DNA from: Trinickia violacea
GTDB lineage: Bacteria; Pseudomonadota; Gammaproteobacteria; Burkholderiales; Burkholderiaceae
Length of the DNA stretch: 64,000 bases
Direction of reading: 5' to 3'
NCBI RefSeq assembly: GCF_005280735.1
Contig: NZ_CP040077.1
Coordinates: 4,030,001-4,094,000, forward strand
The translations under genes were made by a program, and so were the position numbers. The notes beneath the pieces are model-generated. The model did no database searches, was not told where the DNA came from, and saw only the letters and a list, made by a program, of their open reading frames with translations. Numbering within the stretch: the stretch's first letter is position 1; each line of letters starts with the position of its first letter. Shown here piece after piece: positions 8,230-16,958 of this stretch.

Positions 8230-8391
8230 GTGAAACTGACCTTTGCAATAGCGGTGGTCGCGTTGGTACTCATCGCGGGAACCACCACCATCTGTATGTC
8301 CGGGGCCGTCAACGACAACACGACCGAATATGGCAGCGCGCACGCCACGTTCGAACAGTTGTTCAATCCCCACCTGAAAATTTGTCGATGA
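8230..8391 (+). CDS. Small secreted or membrane protein, 53 aa, unknown
   Basis: Starts with GTG behind a strong ribosome-binding site (GGGGGAG, 5 nt before the start). The N-terminus (KLTFAIAVVALVLIAG) is one hydrophobic helix that could be a signal anchor. The remainder is short and polar, with Cys at about 22 and 52. No lipobox is present. Its last 29 bases overlap the 3' end of hslR, tail to tail. No family is recognised; the RBS and the hydrophobic start are the reasons to call it. Confidence 0.5.
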   Translation: MKLTFAIAVVALVLIAGTTTICMSGAVNDNTTEYGSAHATFEQLFNPHLKICR

Positions 8392-8770
8392 CACGGCGGT
8401 CGCGCTTCGTCGGCCTGCCGTGCAACGCGGCGGCCGGCTCCCGGAACGTCTTGCGCCGCTCGAGTTCGGCTGCGCGCTTTTCCTGGCTATCCGCCGTCTC
8501 CGCATAAAGCGTCTGCGCGACGCTCGCCGGCCCGCGCACTTCGCAGATCCCCAACACCTGAACCTGCCAAACGATCCGCTCGATGTCGATTTCGACGAGA
8601 TCGCCTACCCGCACGTCCTTGGCCGGCTTGACGGACACGCCGCCGATACGGACTCGGCCCTTTTCCACGGCGTCCGCGGCGAGCGAACGCGTCTTGAAGA
8701 ACCGCGCGGCCCAAAGCCACTTGTCGATGCGCAATCGTGCGCCGGGTTCGGTCGAGATCTTGTAGTTCAT
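8363..8770 (-). CDS. hslR: S4-domain RNA-binding heat-shock protein (Hsp15 family)
   Basis: A 135-residue protein of the HslR/Hsp15 family, which in E. coli binds 50S subunits carrying stalled nascent chains. The S4 RNA-binding domain occupies about residues 11-75 (RIDKWLWAARFFKTRSLAADAVEKG, then VRIGGVSVKPAKDVRVGD). A basic tail follows (RRKTFREP, RPTKRDRRVIDKF). The start at 8770 was preferred; an in-frame ATG three codons upstream (8779) is also possible. It sits in the heat-shock block and follows hemH by about 115 bp on the same strand. Confidence 0.9.
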   Translation of the reverse strand: MNYKISTEPGARLRIDKWLWAARFFKTRSLAADAVEKGRVRIGGVSVKPAKDVRVGDLVEIDIERIVWQVQVLGICEVRGPASVAQTLYAETADSQEKRAAELERRKTFREPAAALHGRPTKRDRRVIDKFSGGD

Positions 8771-8886
8771 AAGACTCATCTGGGCGCCGCCGCGCCGGAA
8801 ACAAGCCGGTGCGGCAATCCGCGCCGGCAAGGAAGTTCGATCGATGTGGACGGCCTGTCCGCTCCGCCGCTTTTCGACACGTCGCG

Positions 8887-9954
8887 CTACATCACCGCGC
8901 TCAACGGCGACGACGCGTAGACCGGCCACCCCTGGAGGTTCTGCGCAACAATCTCGCCAAGGGCGGCGATCCACGCCGGCGACGCATTCAGGCACGGAAT
9001 ACGGTGAAACTCCTTTCCGCCCGCGTGCAGGAATTCGTCGCGCACCTCGAGGCCGATCTCTTCGATCGTCTCGAGGCAATCGGCGGTGAAGCCCGGACAA
9101 AAGACGTCCGCGCGCCGCACGCCGGCGGCGCCCAATTCCTTCAGCGTCGGCGCCGTGTAGGGCTGCAGCCATTCGGCGCGGCCGAAACGCGATTGGAACG
9201 TCACCCGGCATTCCACCGGGGTCAGACCGAGTTCGGCCGTCAGCAGCGCCGCGGTTTGCTGGCATTGATCGTGGTACGGGTCGCCGAGATCGAGCGTGCG
9301 CTTCGGGACGCCATGAAAGCTCAACACCAGCTTGTCGCCGGCCGGGAAATCCGGACTGCCGTGCGCCGCCCAATATTGGCGCACCTGCTCGGCAAGCGAG
9401 CGGATGTACGCGGGATGATCGGCGTAGTGGCGCACCGTGCGAATTTCCGGCTGATTGCGCATGCGCTTCAGCGCGGCGAAGGCGTCGTCGAACGCCGTCG
9501 CCGTGGTGGACGACGAGTACTGCGGGTACATCGGCATCAAGAGCACGCGTTCGGCACCCGCGAGCTTGAGCTGGTTGAGCATGGCGGGAATACCCGGCGT
9601 GCCGTAGCGCATCGCGTATTCGACGATCACGTGATACTCGTTCACGTTCAGCAACTGGCGCAGCGCTTCCACCTGCTTTTCGGTATAAACGCGCAGCGGC
9701 GAACCTTCCGGCATCCAGACAGCCGCATATTTCTTCGCGGACGCACGCCCCCGCGACGGCAGGATGGCCAGACGCAGAATGGCTTGCCAGACGAGCGACG
9801 GGATTTCGACGACGCGCGGGTCGGACAGAAACTGCGCGAGATAGCGGCGCACCGCGGACGGCGTCGGCGCATCGGGCGTGCCGAGATTGATCAGCAGCAC
9901 GGCGACACGGTGCGACGCGGCAGGCTGCGACGGCAGCTCGAGGTCAAAACGCAT
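8887..9954 (-). CDS. hemH: Ferrochelatase
   Basis: Inserts ferrous iron into protoporphyrin IX, the last step of protoheme synthesis. The 355-residue protein has the family start VAVLLINLGTPDAPTP, the active-site SFHGVPKRTLDLGDPYHDQC (catalytic His) and the GFTADCLETIEEIG signature with conserved Glu residues. The ATG at 9954 gives the usual N-terminus; the open frame runs on to 9999. A perfect TATAAT faces it on the minus strand at 10022-10027, though without a good -35. Confidence 0.97.
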   Translation of the reverse strand: MRFDLELPSQPAASHRVAVLLINLGTPDAPTPSAVRRYLAQFLSDPRVVEIPSLVWQAILRLAILPSRGRASAKKYAAVWMPEGSPLRVYTEKQVEALRQLLNVNEYHVIVEYAMRYGTPGIPAMLNQLKLAGAERVLLMPMYPQYSSSTTATAFDDAFAALKRMRNQPEIRTVRHYADHPAYIRSLAEQVRQYWAAHGSPDFPAGDKLVLSFHGVPKRTLDLGDPYHDQCQQTAALLTAELGLTPVECRVTFQSRFGRAEWLQPYTAPTLKELGAAGVRRADVFCPGFTADCLETIEEIGLEVRDEFLHAGGKEFHRIPCLNASPAWIAALGEIVAQNLQGWPVYASSPLSAVM

Positions 9955-10093
9955 AGGCAACAAGCAAAGGCGCGCTCGGCCCGTTGAGGCTGGCGGCAAA
10001 GCATCGGTTCAGATCCGGACCATTATAGCGGCGAGGTTTGCCGCGCATACTCGGCCTTTCGGCCGATTGGCAGCGCGCCTCGGCGCGAGGACA

Positions 10094-11113
10094 CTACTGC
10101 TGGCTGAGCGCCATCGAAAGCAGGCGCGCGGTGATGTCGACGATCGGAATCACGCGGTTATAGGCCATCCGCGTCGGCCCGATCACGCCGAGCGTGCCGA
10201 CGATCTTGCCGTTCACCTCGTACGGAGCCGTCACGACGCTCATTTGCTCGATCGGCACGAGATTCGATTCGCCGCCGATGAAAATCTGCACGCCTTGCGC
10301 GTGGCTCGACACGTCGAGCAACTGAAGGAGGCTCGTCTTTTGATCGAAAACGTCGAACAGCTTGCGCAGCCGCGCCATGTCGGACGACAGGTCCGCCACT
10401 TCGAGCAGGTTGCGCTCGCCGGAAATCAGCACCGTCTCGCCGGTGTCCGTCTCGTCCGTGCTTGCGGTAACGGCCGCGTGCATCAGCGTCGTCATGTCGC
10501 CGCGCAGCTGGTCGATCTCTTCGCGCAGGCGCCGGCGCACGTCGTCGAACGAGAGGCCCGCGAAATGGGCGTTGATGTAATTGGACGCTTCCGTGAGCTG
10601 CGACGGCGAGTAGTCGCGCTGCGTCGCCATGATGCGGTTCTGCACGTCGCCTTCGGGCGTCACGATGATGAGCAAGATGCGCTTGTCGGACAAGCGCATG
10701 AACTCGATCTGCTTGAACACGTGGCTGCGCCGCGGCGTCAGCACGACACCCGCGAACTGCGACAGGTTCGACAGCACGCTCGCGGCGGCGGCGACCACCT
10801 TTTGCGGCTCGCCCGCCTGCAGCGTGGTCTTGACCGTCTGGGTGACGGCCTCTTCCTCGGCCGCCGACTCGATGGTCAGCATCGTGTCGACGAACAGGCG
10901 GTAGCCGCGCGGCGTCGGAATCCGGCCCGCCGAGGTGTGCGGGCTGATCACGAGACCCAGCTCCTCGAGGTCCGACATCACGTTGCGGATCGTCGCCGGG
11001 CTCAGCTCGAGCCCGGAATAGCGCGACAACGTGCGCGAGCCGACCGGCTGACCTTCGGCGATGTATCGCTCGACCAGCGTCTTGAGGAGGGTTTGTGCGC
11101 GTGGATCTAACAT
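10094..11113 (-). CDS. hrcA: Heat-inducible transcription repressor HrcA
   Basis: Repressor of groE-type operons that binds CIRCE elements. The 339 residues show the N-terminal winged helix (about 1-75, RAQTLLKTLVERYIAEGQPVGSR, then LSPATIRNVMSDLEELGL), the SAGRIPTPRGYRLFVDTML motif, and the GAF-like C-terminal regulatory domain ending in GVIGPTRMAYNRVIPIVD. No CIRCE repeat was found in this window, so its targets, probably groESL, lie elsewhere. The dnaK genes here instead carry sigma-32-like promoters. It diverges from nadK. Confidence 0.97.
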   Translation of the reverse strand: MLDPRAQTLLKTLVERYIAEGQPVGSRTLSRYSGLELSPATIRNVMSDLEELGLVISPHTSAGRIPTPRGYRLFVDTMLTIESAAEEEAVTQTVKTTLQAGEPQKVVAAAASVLSNLSQFAGVVLTPRRSHVFKQIEFMRLSDKRILLIIVTPEGDVQNRIMATQRDYSPSQLTEASNYINAHFAGLSFDDVRRRLREEIDQLRGDMTTLMHAAVTASTDETDTGETVLISGERNLLEVADLSSDMARLRKLFDVFDQKTSLLQLLDVSSHAQGVQIFIGGESNLVPIEQMSVVTAPYEVNGKIVGTLGVIGPTRMAYNRVIPIVDITARLLSMALSQQ

Positions 11114-11316
11114 GACGCAAAATTTTAGCTTAACGGCGGCTGCCCCGCGAGCGCGTAGCCTCCGCGCCGTAACCGCTCGGACGCCTAAAATGTCATCAGG
11201 GCGTCACCATTCTAGCGACAAATCGATGCCGATCGCACACGCGACACGCATAACCGGCCCCCAAGAGACGCGCGACGACGGTTCTTTTCAATCCGCACCT
11301 ATGGTGTAATGCCGGC

Positions 11317-12219
11317 ATGGAAATTGGCAGCCAGTTCAAGACCGTTGCGCTCGTCGGGCGCAGCAACACACCGGCCATCAGCGAGCCGCTGATGGCGCTC
11401 GCCGCGTGCATCGCAAAGCGCGGGCTGGAGGTCGTCTTCGAAGCGGAGACGGCGCGCGATATCGGCGTGACAGGCTATCCGGCGCTCACCCCCGCGGAGA
11501 TCGGCGCGCGCGCGGACGTGGCCGTCGTGCTCGGCGGCGACGGCACGATGCTGGGCCTCGGCCGGCAGCTGGCGCCGTACAGGACGCCGCTGATCGGCAT
11601 CAACCATGGGCGGCTCGGCTTCATCACCGATATCGCCGCGGCCGACATGCAGCAAGTCGTCCCGCAGATGCTCGCAGGCAGCTTCGAGCGGGAAGAGCGC
11701 TCGCTGCTCGAGTCGAGGATCATGCGCAACGGCGAGCCGATCTACCACGCGCTCGCGTTCAACGACGTGGTCGTGAACCGCAGCGGCTTTTCCGGCATGG
11801 CGGAATTGCACGTCTCGGTGGACGGCCGCTTCATGTACAACCAGCGCTCGGACGGGCTGATCGTCGCAACGCCGACCGGTTCGACCGCCTACGCGCTGTC
11901 GTCGCAAGGGCCGATCCTGCATCCGCAGCTGGGCGGCATCGTGCTCGTGCCGATCGCGCCGCACGCGCTGTCCAACCGGCCGATCGTGCTGCCCGACGAC
12001 AGCAAGGTCAGCATCCAGATCATCGCGGGTCGCGACGTCAACGTGAACTTCGACATGCAATCGTTCACCGCGCTCGAGCTCAACGATACGATCGACGTGC
12101 GCCGTTCGCGCCATACCGTGCCAGTCCTGCATCCGGTCGGCTACAGCTACTACGCGACGCTCAGAAAGAAGCTGCACTGGAACGAGCACCCGTCGCTCGA
12201 CAACGACTCGCTCGAGTAA
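11317..12219 (+). CDS. nadK: NAD kinase
   Basis: Phosphorylates NAD to NADP using ATP or polyphosphate. At 300 residues it carries the GGDGT motif (73-77), GINHGRLGFITDI (about 94-106), the NDVVVNR segment and the glycine-rich ATPTGSTAYALSSQGPI signature. It is followed 14 bp later by recN on the same strand, so the two are probably co-transcribed. It diverges from hrcA across about 200 bp. Confidence 0.97.
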   Translation: MEIGSQFKTVALVGRSNTPAISEPLMALAACIAKRGLEVVFEAETARDIGVTGYPALTPAEIGARADVAVVLGGDGTMLGLGRQLAPYRTPLIGINHGRLGFITDIAAADMQQVVPQMLAGSFEREERSLLESRIMRNGEPIYHALAFNDVVVNRSGFSGMAELHVSVDGRFMYNQRSDGLIVATPTGSTAYALSSQGPILHPQLGGIVLVPIAPHALSNRPIVLPDDSKVSIQIIAGRDVNVNFDMQSFTALELNDTIDVRRSRHTVPVLHPVGYSYYATLRKKLHWNEHPSLDNDSLE

Positions 12220-12233
12220 CTCCACGACCCTCC

Positions 12234-13901
12234 ATGCTCCGCCACCTCTCGATACGCGACTTCGTCATCGTCGCCGCGCTCGATCTCGAATTCGATCGCG
12301 GTTTTACTGTTTTCTCAGGTGAAACGGGCGCCGGCAAATCGATCCTGATCGACGCGCTCGCGCTGACGCTCGGCGCCCGCGCCGACGCGAGCGTCGTGCG
12401 CACCGGCCAGAGCCGCGCCGACATCACCGCCGAATTCGCCACCCACGAGCAGGTCGAGCGCTGGCTCGAAGAGCAAGCGCTCAGCGATAGCGGCGACGGC
12501 GACAGCGAGGACTGCGTGCTGCTGCGCCGGGTCGTCGATGCGAATGGACGCTCGCGCGCCTTCATCAACGGCACGCCGGCCACGCTCACGCAGTTGCGCG
12601 AAGTCGGCGAAATGCTCGTCGATATTCATGGCCAGCACGCGCATCAGTTGCTGATGCGTCCGGACGCGCAGCGCGACTTGTTCGACACCCACGCCGGGCT
12701 CACCGCCGCGGCAGCCGGCGTCATGCGCGCACACCGGGGATGGCGCGACGCCGCGCACGCGGTCGAACTGGCGCAAACGCGCGACCGCGAACTGCAACTG
12801 GAGCGTGAGCGGCTCGCGTGGCAGCTCGCCGAACTCGACAAGCTCGCGCCGCAGCCGGGCGAATGGGAAGAGATCGGCGCCGAACACCGCCGGCTATCGC
12901 ATTCGGCGAACCTGATCGAAGGCGTTCAGGGCGCGCTCAACGCGCTGTCCGAATCGGACGATGCGATGGTCGCCCAGCTCGGCTCGATCGTGTCGAAGCT
13001 GCGCGATCTCGCCGAGATCGATCCGGCGCTCAACGACGCCCTGGCGTCGCTCGAACCGGCCGAAATCCAATTGCGGGAGGCGGCCTACTCGCTCACGCAC
13101 TACGCGCAAAGGCTGGAGCTCGATCCGGACCGCCTCGCGCAAGTCGACAAGCGGCTCGACGCGCTGCATTCGATCGCGCGTAAATTCCGCCTGCAGCCCG
13201 AGACGCTGCCTGAAGAACACGAAGCCCGCCGCGCGCAGTTGGCGGCGCTCGACGCCGCCGCCGATCTGGACGGACTGCGCGCTTCCGAAGCCAAGGCGAA
13301 GGAAGCCTATCTCGTCGAAGCGAAGGCGTTGTCGAAAGCACGCGCGAAGGCGGCGAAGGCGCTCGGCGCGGCAGTGACGACGGGGATGCAGGAATTGTCG
13401 ATGGCCGGCGGCAGCTTCGAGGTCGCGCTCGTGGCGCTGACCGAAGGCGGCGCCCATGGCCTGGAGCAAATCGAGTTTCGCGTCGCCGGCCACGCGGGCG
13501 TGCCGCTGAGGCCGCTCGCGAAAGTGGCGTCCGGCGGCGAACTGGCGCGTATCAGTCTCGCGCTCGCGGTGATCGCGAGCACCGCGAGCCCAACGCCGAC
13601 GCTGATTTTCGACGAAGTCGATACCGGCATCGGCGGAGGCGTCGCCGAAGTGGTCGGACGCCTATTGCATCAGCTCGGCCACGACCGGCAGGTCCTGTGC
13701 GTCACGCACTTGCCGCAAGTCGCGGCGCGCGGCGACCATCATTTCCAAGTGGCCAAGGCCGCCGATAGCAACGGCGGCACGGTCAGCACCGTCTCGCCGC
13801 TCGACAAAGCCAGCCGCATCGAGGAAGTCGCGCGGATGCTCGGCGGCCTAGAAATCACCGCCACGACGCGCAAGCACGCGAAGGAAATGCTGACGGCTTA
13901 G
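12234..13901 (+). CDS. recN: DNA repair protein RecN
   Basis: SMC-like ATPase acting early in double-strand-break repair. The 555 residues include Walker A (GETGAGKS, 29-36), a central coiled coil (about 165-360), the ABC signature region (ASGGELARISLAL) and Walker B (LIFDEVDTGIGG, about 456-467), then the VTHLPQVAARGDHHF H-loop. The ATG at 12234 lies 14 bp after nadK. No LexA-type box is obvious in the short gap, so expression probably comes from the nadK promoter. Confidence 0.97.
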   Translation: MLRHLSIRDFVIVAALDLEFDRGFTVFSGETGAGKSILIDALALTLGARADASVVRTGQSRADITAEFATHEQVERWLEEQALSDSGDGDSEDCVLLRRVVDANGRSRAFINGTPATLTQLREVGEMLVDIHGQHAHQLLMRPDAQRDLFDTHAGLTAAAAGVMRAHRGWRDAAHAVELAQTRDRELQLERERLAWQLAELDKLAPQPGEWEEIGAEHRRLSHSANLIEGVQGALNALSESDDAMVAQLGSIVSKLRDLAEIDPALNDALASLEPAEIQLREAAYSLTHYAQRLELDPDRLAQVDKRLDALHSIARKFRLQPETLPEEHEARRAQLAALDAAADLDGLRASEAKAKEAYLVEAKALSKARAKAAKALGAAVTTGMQELSMAGGSFEVALVALTEGGAHGLEQIEFRVAGHAGVPLRPLAKVASGGELARISLALAVIASTASPTPTLIFDEVDTGIGGGVAEVVGRLLHQLGHDRQVLCVTHLPQVAARGDHHFQVAKAADSNGGTVSTVSPLDKASRIEEVARMLGGLEITATTRKHAKEMLTA

Positions 13902-13947
13902 TACAACCTAGAGGCGTCGCGCTCGCAAAGACCGCGCGCCGCCCCGT

Positions 13948-16740
13948 TCAGCCAAACACCCGCTGCCAAAGCCGCAACACCGCCGCCTTCTCGTCGGCGA
14001 CGCGCTCCGGCACGACCCGCGCAGTCTCCATCCCGTCCAGACGCAGCTTGTGCTGCATCTTCCGATACGTCCGGTACGCGCCGCCCACGGTCTCCGCCTC
14101 TTCCGGGCTCATCAGCCCAAAGCGCGACACCTCGCGCAATAGCGCGATATTGCCGGTGTTGCGGATCATCTCCGGATGCCGTTGCGCGTGCAGCAGCACC
14201 CAGTACTGGACGATGAACTCGATATCGACCATCCCGCCGCGATCGTGCTTCAGGTCGAACAATTCGGTGCGGTTCGGGTGACCTGCATGCACCCGTTCGC
14301 GCATCGCGACGATCTCCGCGGAGAGCGGCGCGGCTTCGCGCGGCGTCGTCAGCACCTGCTCGCGGATCGCCTCGAATTGCGCGCCGATTTCGGCATCGCC
14401 CGCGCAAAAGCGCGCGCGCGTCAGCGCTTGATGCTCCCAGACCCACGCGGTGTTCGCCGCGTCGCCCTCGCGCAATTGGTAGCGGCGGAACGCGTCGAGG
14501 TCGGTGATCAGGAGGCCCGATTCGCCGTTCGGCCGCAAGCGCAGGTCGACGTCGAACAGCGTGCCCGCGCCGGTCGCCGTCGTGAGCCACGTGATGAGGC
14601 GTCGCGTGAAGGTGGCATAGACGTCGGCGGCTGCGTCGTCCGGGTCGTCGTAGAGGAAGATCAGATCGAGATCGGACGCGTAGCCCAGTTCCTTGCCGCC
14701 GAGCTTGCCGTAGGCGATCACGGCGAAGCGCGGCACCTCGCGATGGCGCTTCGCCAAGTGCTTCCAGACGGCTTCGATCGTCACGTCGAGCACCGAATCG
14801 GCGAGCTCCGACAAGCGATCGCTGACATGCTCGACCGACAGCTTCCCGGCCAAATCGATCAGCAGGATACGGAACACCTCGGCCTGGTGCGCGTGGCGCA
14901 GCAGGTCCATCTGCTGCTCGACATCGGCCGCCGCTGCGAGCCGCGCGCGCAGCGACGTCTTGAACTCCGCCCAGTCGAACGGGCTCGCGATCGCTTCGTC
15001 GTCGAGCAGTTCGTCGAGCAGCTGCGGATGGCGGATCAGATAGCCCGCCGCCCAGCGCGACGCGCCGAGCACCGCGAGCACGCGATCGAGCGCCGCCGGA
15101 TATTCATTGAGCAGCGCCAGATAGGCCCCGCGCCGGCCGATCGCTTCGAGCAAATCGAACAGGCGCGCGATCGTTTGGCCGCGCTTTTCGGCGGGCTCGA
15201 GCGAGGAAGCGGCTTCGAGCGCGCGCTTCGCGATCGTGTCGAAGCGTTGGCGGCTCTTCTCCGGCAGCCCCGCATAGCGCGACGATTGCCAGACCGCGCG
15301 CATGCGCGTGAGCAAATCGGCGGGTTCGCCGAAGCCGAGTTCGGCGAGGCGTTCGAGCAGCGTGCCCTCGGCGCTGTCGTCGTCGAGCGCGCTGCTCCAG
15401 ACCCAGGCGGCCGTGCCGTCCTCCGCCACGCCGCAGCCGCCGTCGCCGCTCACCTTATCGGCGAAGATCTGATCGAACTGCGCTTCGACCATTTCCCGGT
15501 AACCGTCGAGTTGCGCCATCAACGCCGCGTAGTCGGAGAAACCGAGCGACGCGGCGAGGCGCGCGCGCTCGTCGGGGTCGACAGGCATCGCGTGAGTCTG
15601 CGCGTCATTGCGGTACTGGAGCCGGTGCTCGAGCACGCGCAAAAACTTATAGGCATGCGTGAGATCCGCGCAAACCTTAGGCGCGATCAGACCGCGCGCC
15701 GCCGCATGGCGCAGCACGGCAAGCGTCGGACGAATCCGGAAGCCGGCATCCTGTCCGCCGCGGATCAGCTGGAACACTTGCGCGCTGAACTCGATCTCGC
15801 GAATGCCGCCGCGGCCGAGCTTGATGTCGTCGGCCTTGTCGGGGCGCATCGTCGCGCGGCGCTGCGCTTCCTGGCGAATCTGCAAATGCAGCGCGCGGAT
15901 CGCGCCGATCACGCCGAAGTCCAGATAGCGCCGGTAGACGAACGGCTTGACGAGCGCGTCGAGCTGCGTCGCGAGCCGTTTGGCGGCGGCGCTCTCGTGC
16001 TCGGAGACGAGCCGCCCCTTGATCCACGCATAGCGCTCCCATTCGCGGCCCTGCACGTAGAAATATTCTTCGAGCATCCCCAGGCTGCATACGAGCGGGC
16101 CCGAATCGCCGTTCGGGCGCAGCCGCATATCGACGCGGAACACGTATCCGTCGGACGTCACTTCAGCGAGCGCACCGATGAGCCGCCGCCCGAGCCGCGT
16201 GAAGAATTCCTGCGTCGCGATGGCCGAACGCGTGCCGCCCGCGGTCTCGCCGTCGTCCTCGTAGACAAAGATCAGATCGATGTCGGACGACGCGTTCAGC
16301 TCGCGCCCGCCGAGCTTGCCCATCCCCACGACGCCCAGCGAGAGCCGCTCGCCGCCGGGTCCGCGCGGCTCGCCATAGAGCGCTTCGAGCTCCGCCGACA
16401 GCACTGCGAGCGCGCGTTGGATGGTCGCTTCGGCCAGGTCCGTCATCGTGCCGGTGACTTCGGCGACATCCCCATGCCCCGCGAGATCGCGCTCCATCAC
16501 CGCGCAGAACACCTCCGTGCGCAACTGGCGCAGCACGCGGCGCAACGCGTCTTCGGCGAGCGGGGCATCAGCCGTGCCGCCTTGCTCGGCGATGAGCGCA
16601 TCGAGCCGCGCGTCGATGCGCTCCCGGGTAAGCGGCTCCTTGGCCCAAGCCGCGATGCGCGAGGCCAATTCCGGACGGGCCGCAATCGCCCGCGCCGCAT
16701 AGTTCGAATAGCTGGAACTCAGGAGGGAGACATCAGTCAT
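13948..16740 (-). CDS. glnE: Bifunctional glutamine synthetase adenylyltransferase / adenylyl-removing enzyme
   Basis: Controls glutamine synthetase by attaching and removing AMP in response to PII. The 930-residue protein has two nucleotidyltransferase domains. The N-terminal adenylyl-removing active site has GGRELNASSDIDLIFVYED (about 150-165) and the C-terminal adenylylating site has GGKELGYASDLDLIFLYDD (about 685-700), each followed by VDMRLRPNG or VDLRLRPNG. All paired aspartates are present. It is convergent with recN (46 bp apart) and divergent from the YhdP-like gene. Confidence 0.97.
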   Translation of the reverse strand: MTDVSLLSSSYSNYAARAIAARPELASRIAAWAKEPLTRERIDARLDALIAEQGGTADAPLAEDALRRVLRQLRTEVFCAVMERDLAGHGDVAEVTGTMTDLAEATIQRALAVLSAELEALYGEPRGPGGERLSLGVVGMGKLGGRELNASSDIDLIFVYEDDGETAGGTRSAIATQEFFTRLGRRLIGALAEVTSDGYVFRVDMRLRPNGDSGPLVCSLGMLEEYFYVQGREWERYAWIKGRLVSEHESAAAKRLATQLDALVKPFVYRRYLDFGVIGAIRALHLQIRQEAQRRATMRPDKADDIKLGRGGIREIEFSAQVFQLIRGGQDAGFRIRPTLAVLRHAAARGLIAPKVCADLTHAYKFLRVLEHRLQYRNDAQTHAMPVDPDERARLAASLGFSDYAALMAQLDGYREMVEAQFDQIFADKVSGDGGCGVAEDGTAAWVWSSALDDDSAEGTLLERLAELGFGEPADLLTRMRAVWQSSRYAGLPEKSRQRFDTIAKRALEAASSLEPAEKRGQTIARLFDLLEAIGRRGAYLALLNEYPAALDRVLAVLGASRWAAGYLIRHPQLLDELLDDEAIASPFDWAEFKTSLRARLAAAADVEQQMDLLRHAHQAEVFRILLIDLAGKLSVEHVSDRLSELADSVLDVTIEAVWKHLAKRHREVPRFAVIAYGKLGGKELGYASDLDLIFLYDDPDDAAADVYATFTRRLITWLTTATGAGTLFDVDLRLRPNGESGLLITDLDAFRRYQLREGDAANTAWVWEHQALTRARFCAGDAEIGAQFEAIREQVLTTPREAAPLSAEIVAMRERVHAGHPNRTELFDLKHDRGGMVDIEFIVQYWVLLHAQRHPEMIRNTGNIALLREVSRFGLMSPEEAETVGGAYRTYRKMQHKLRLDGMETARVVPERVADEKAAVLRLWQRVFG

Positions 16741-16958
16741 GAATTACTCGGAAGCGCTTGTTGATTCACGCATCAGACGGACCGGTTTAGCGTTGCGCCC
16801 GCCTCTTGCGACGATTTGAAATCGTGGTGAAACTGGGTAAGCAATCAGGTTCGCAATGTCCGTGTAACAAGGCGTAGCCGGTAGTTTGAGCGGCTTGCCC
16901 GTGTGTTACATTTCGTGGTTAAGACCGCAAAACTACCATATTGCCGATTCGCCGCAGC

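Noticed and set aside
10094..11316. CIRCE operator for HrcA autoregulation
   Set aside because: I looked for TTAGCACTC-N9-GAGTGCTAA upstream of hrcA, grpE and dnaK and found none.
14176..16764. 862-codon open frame antisense to glnE
   Set aside because: Same antisense effect; glnE has both catalytic motifs intact on the minus strand.
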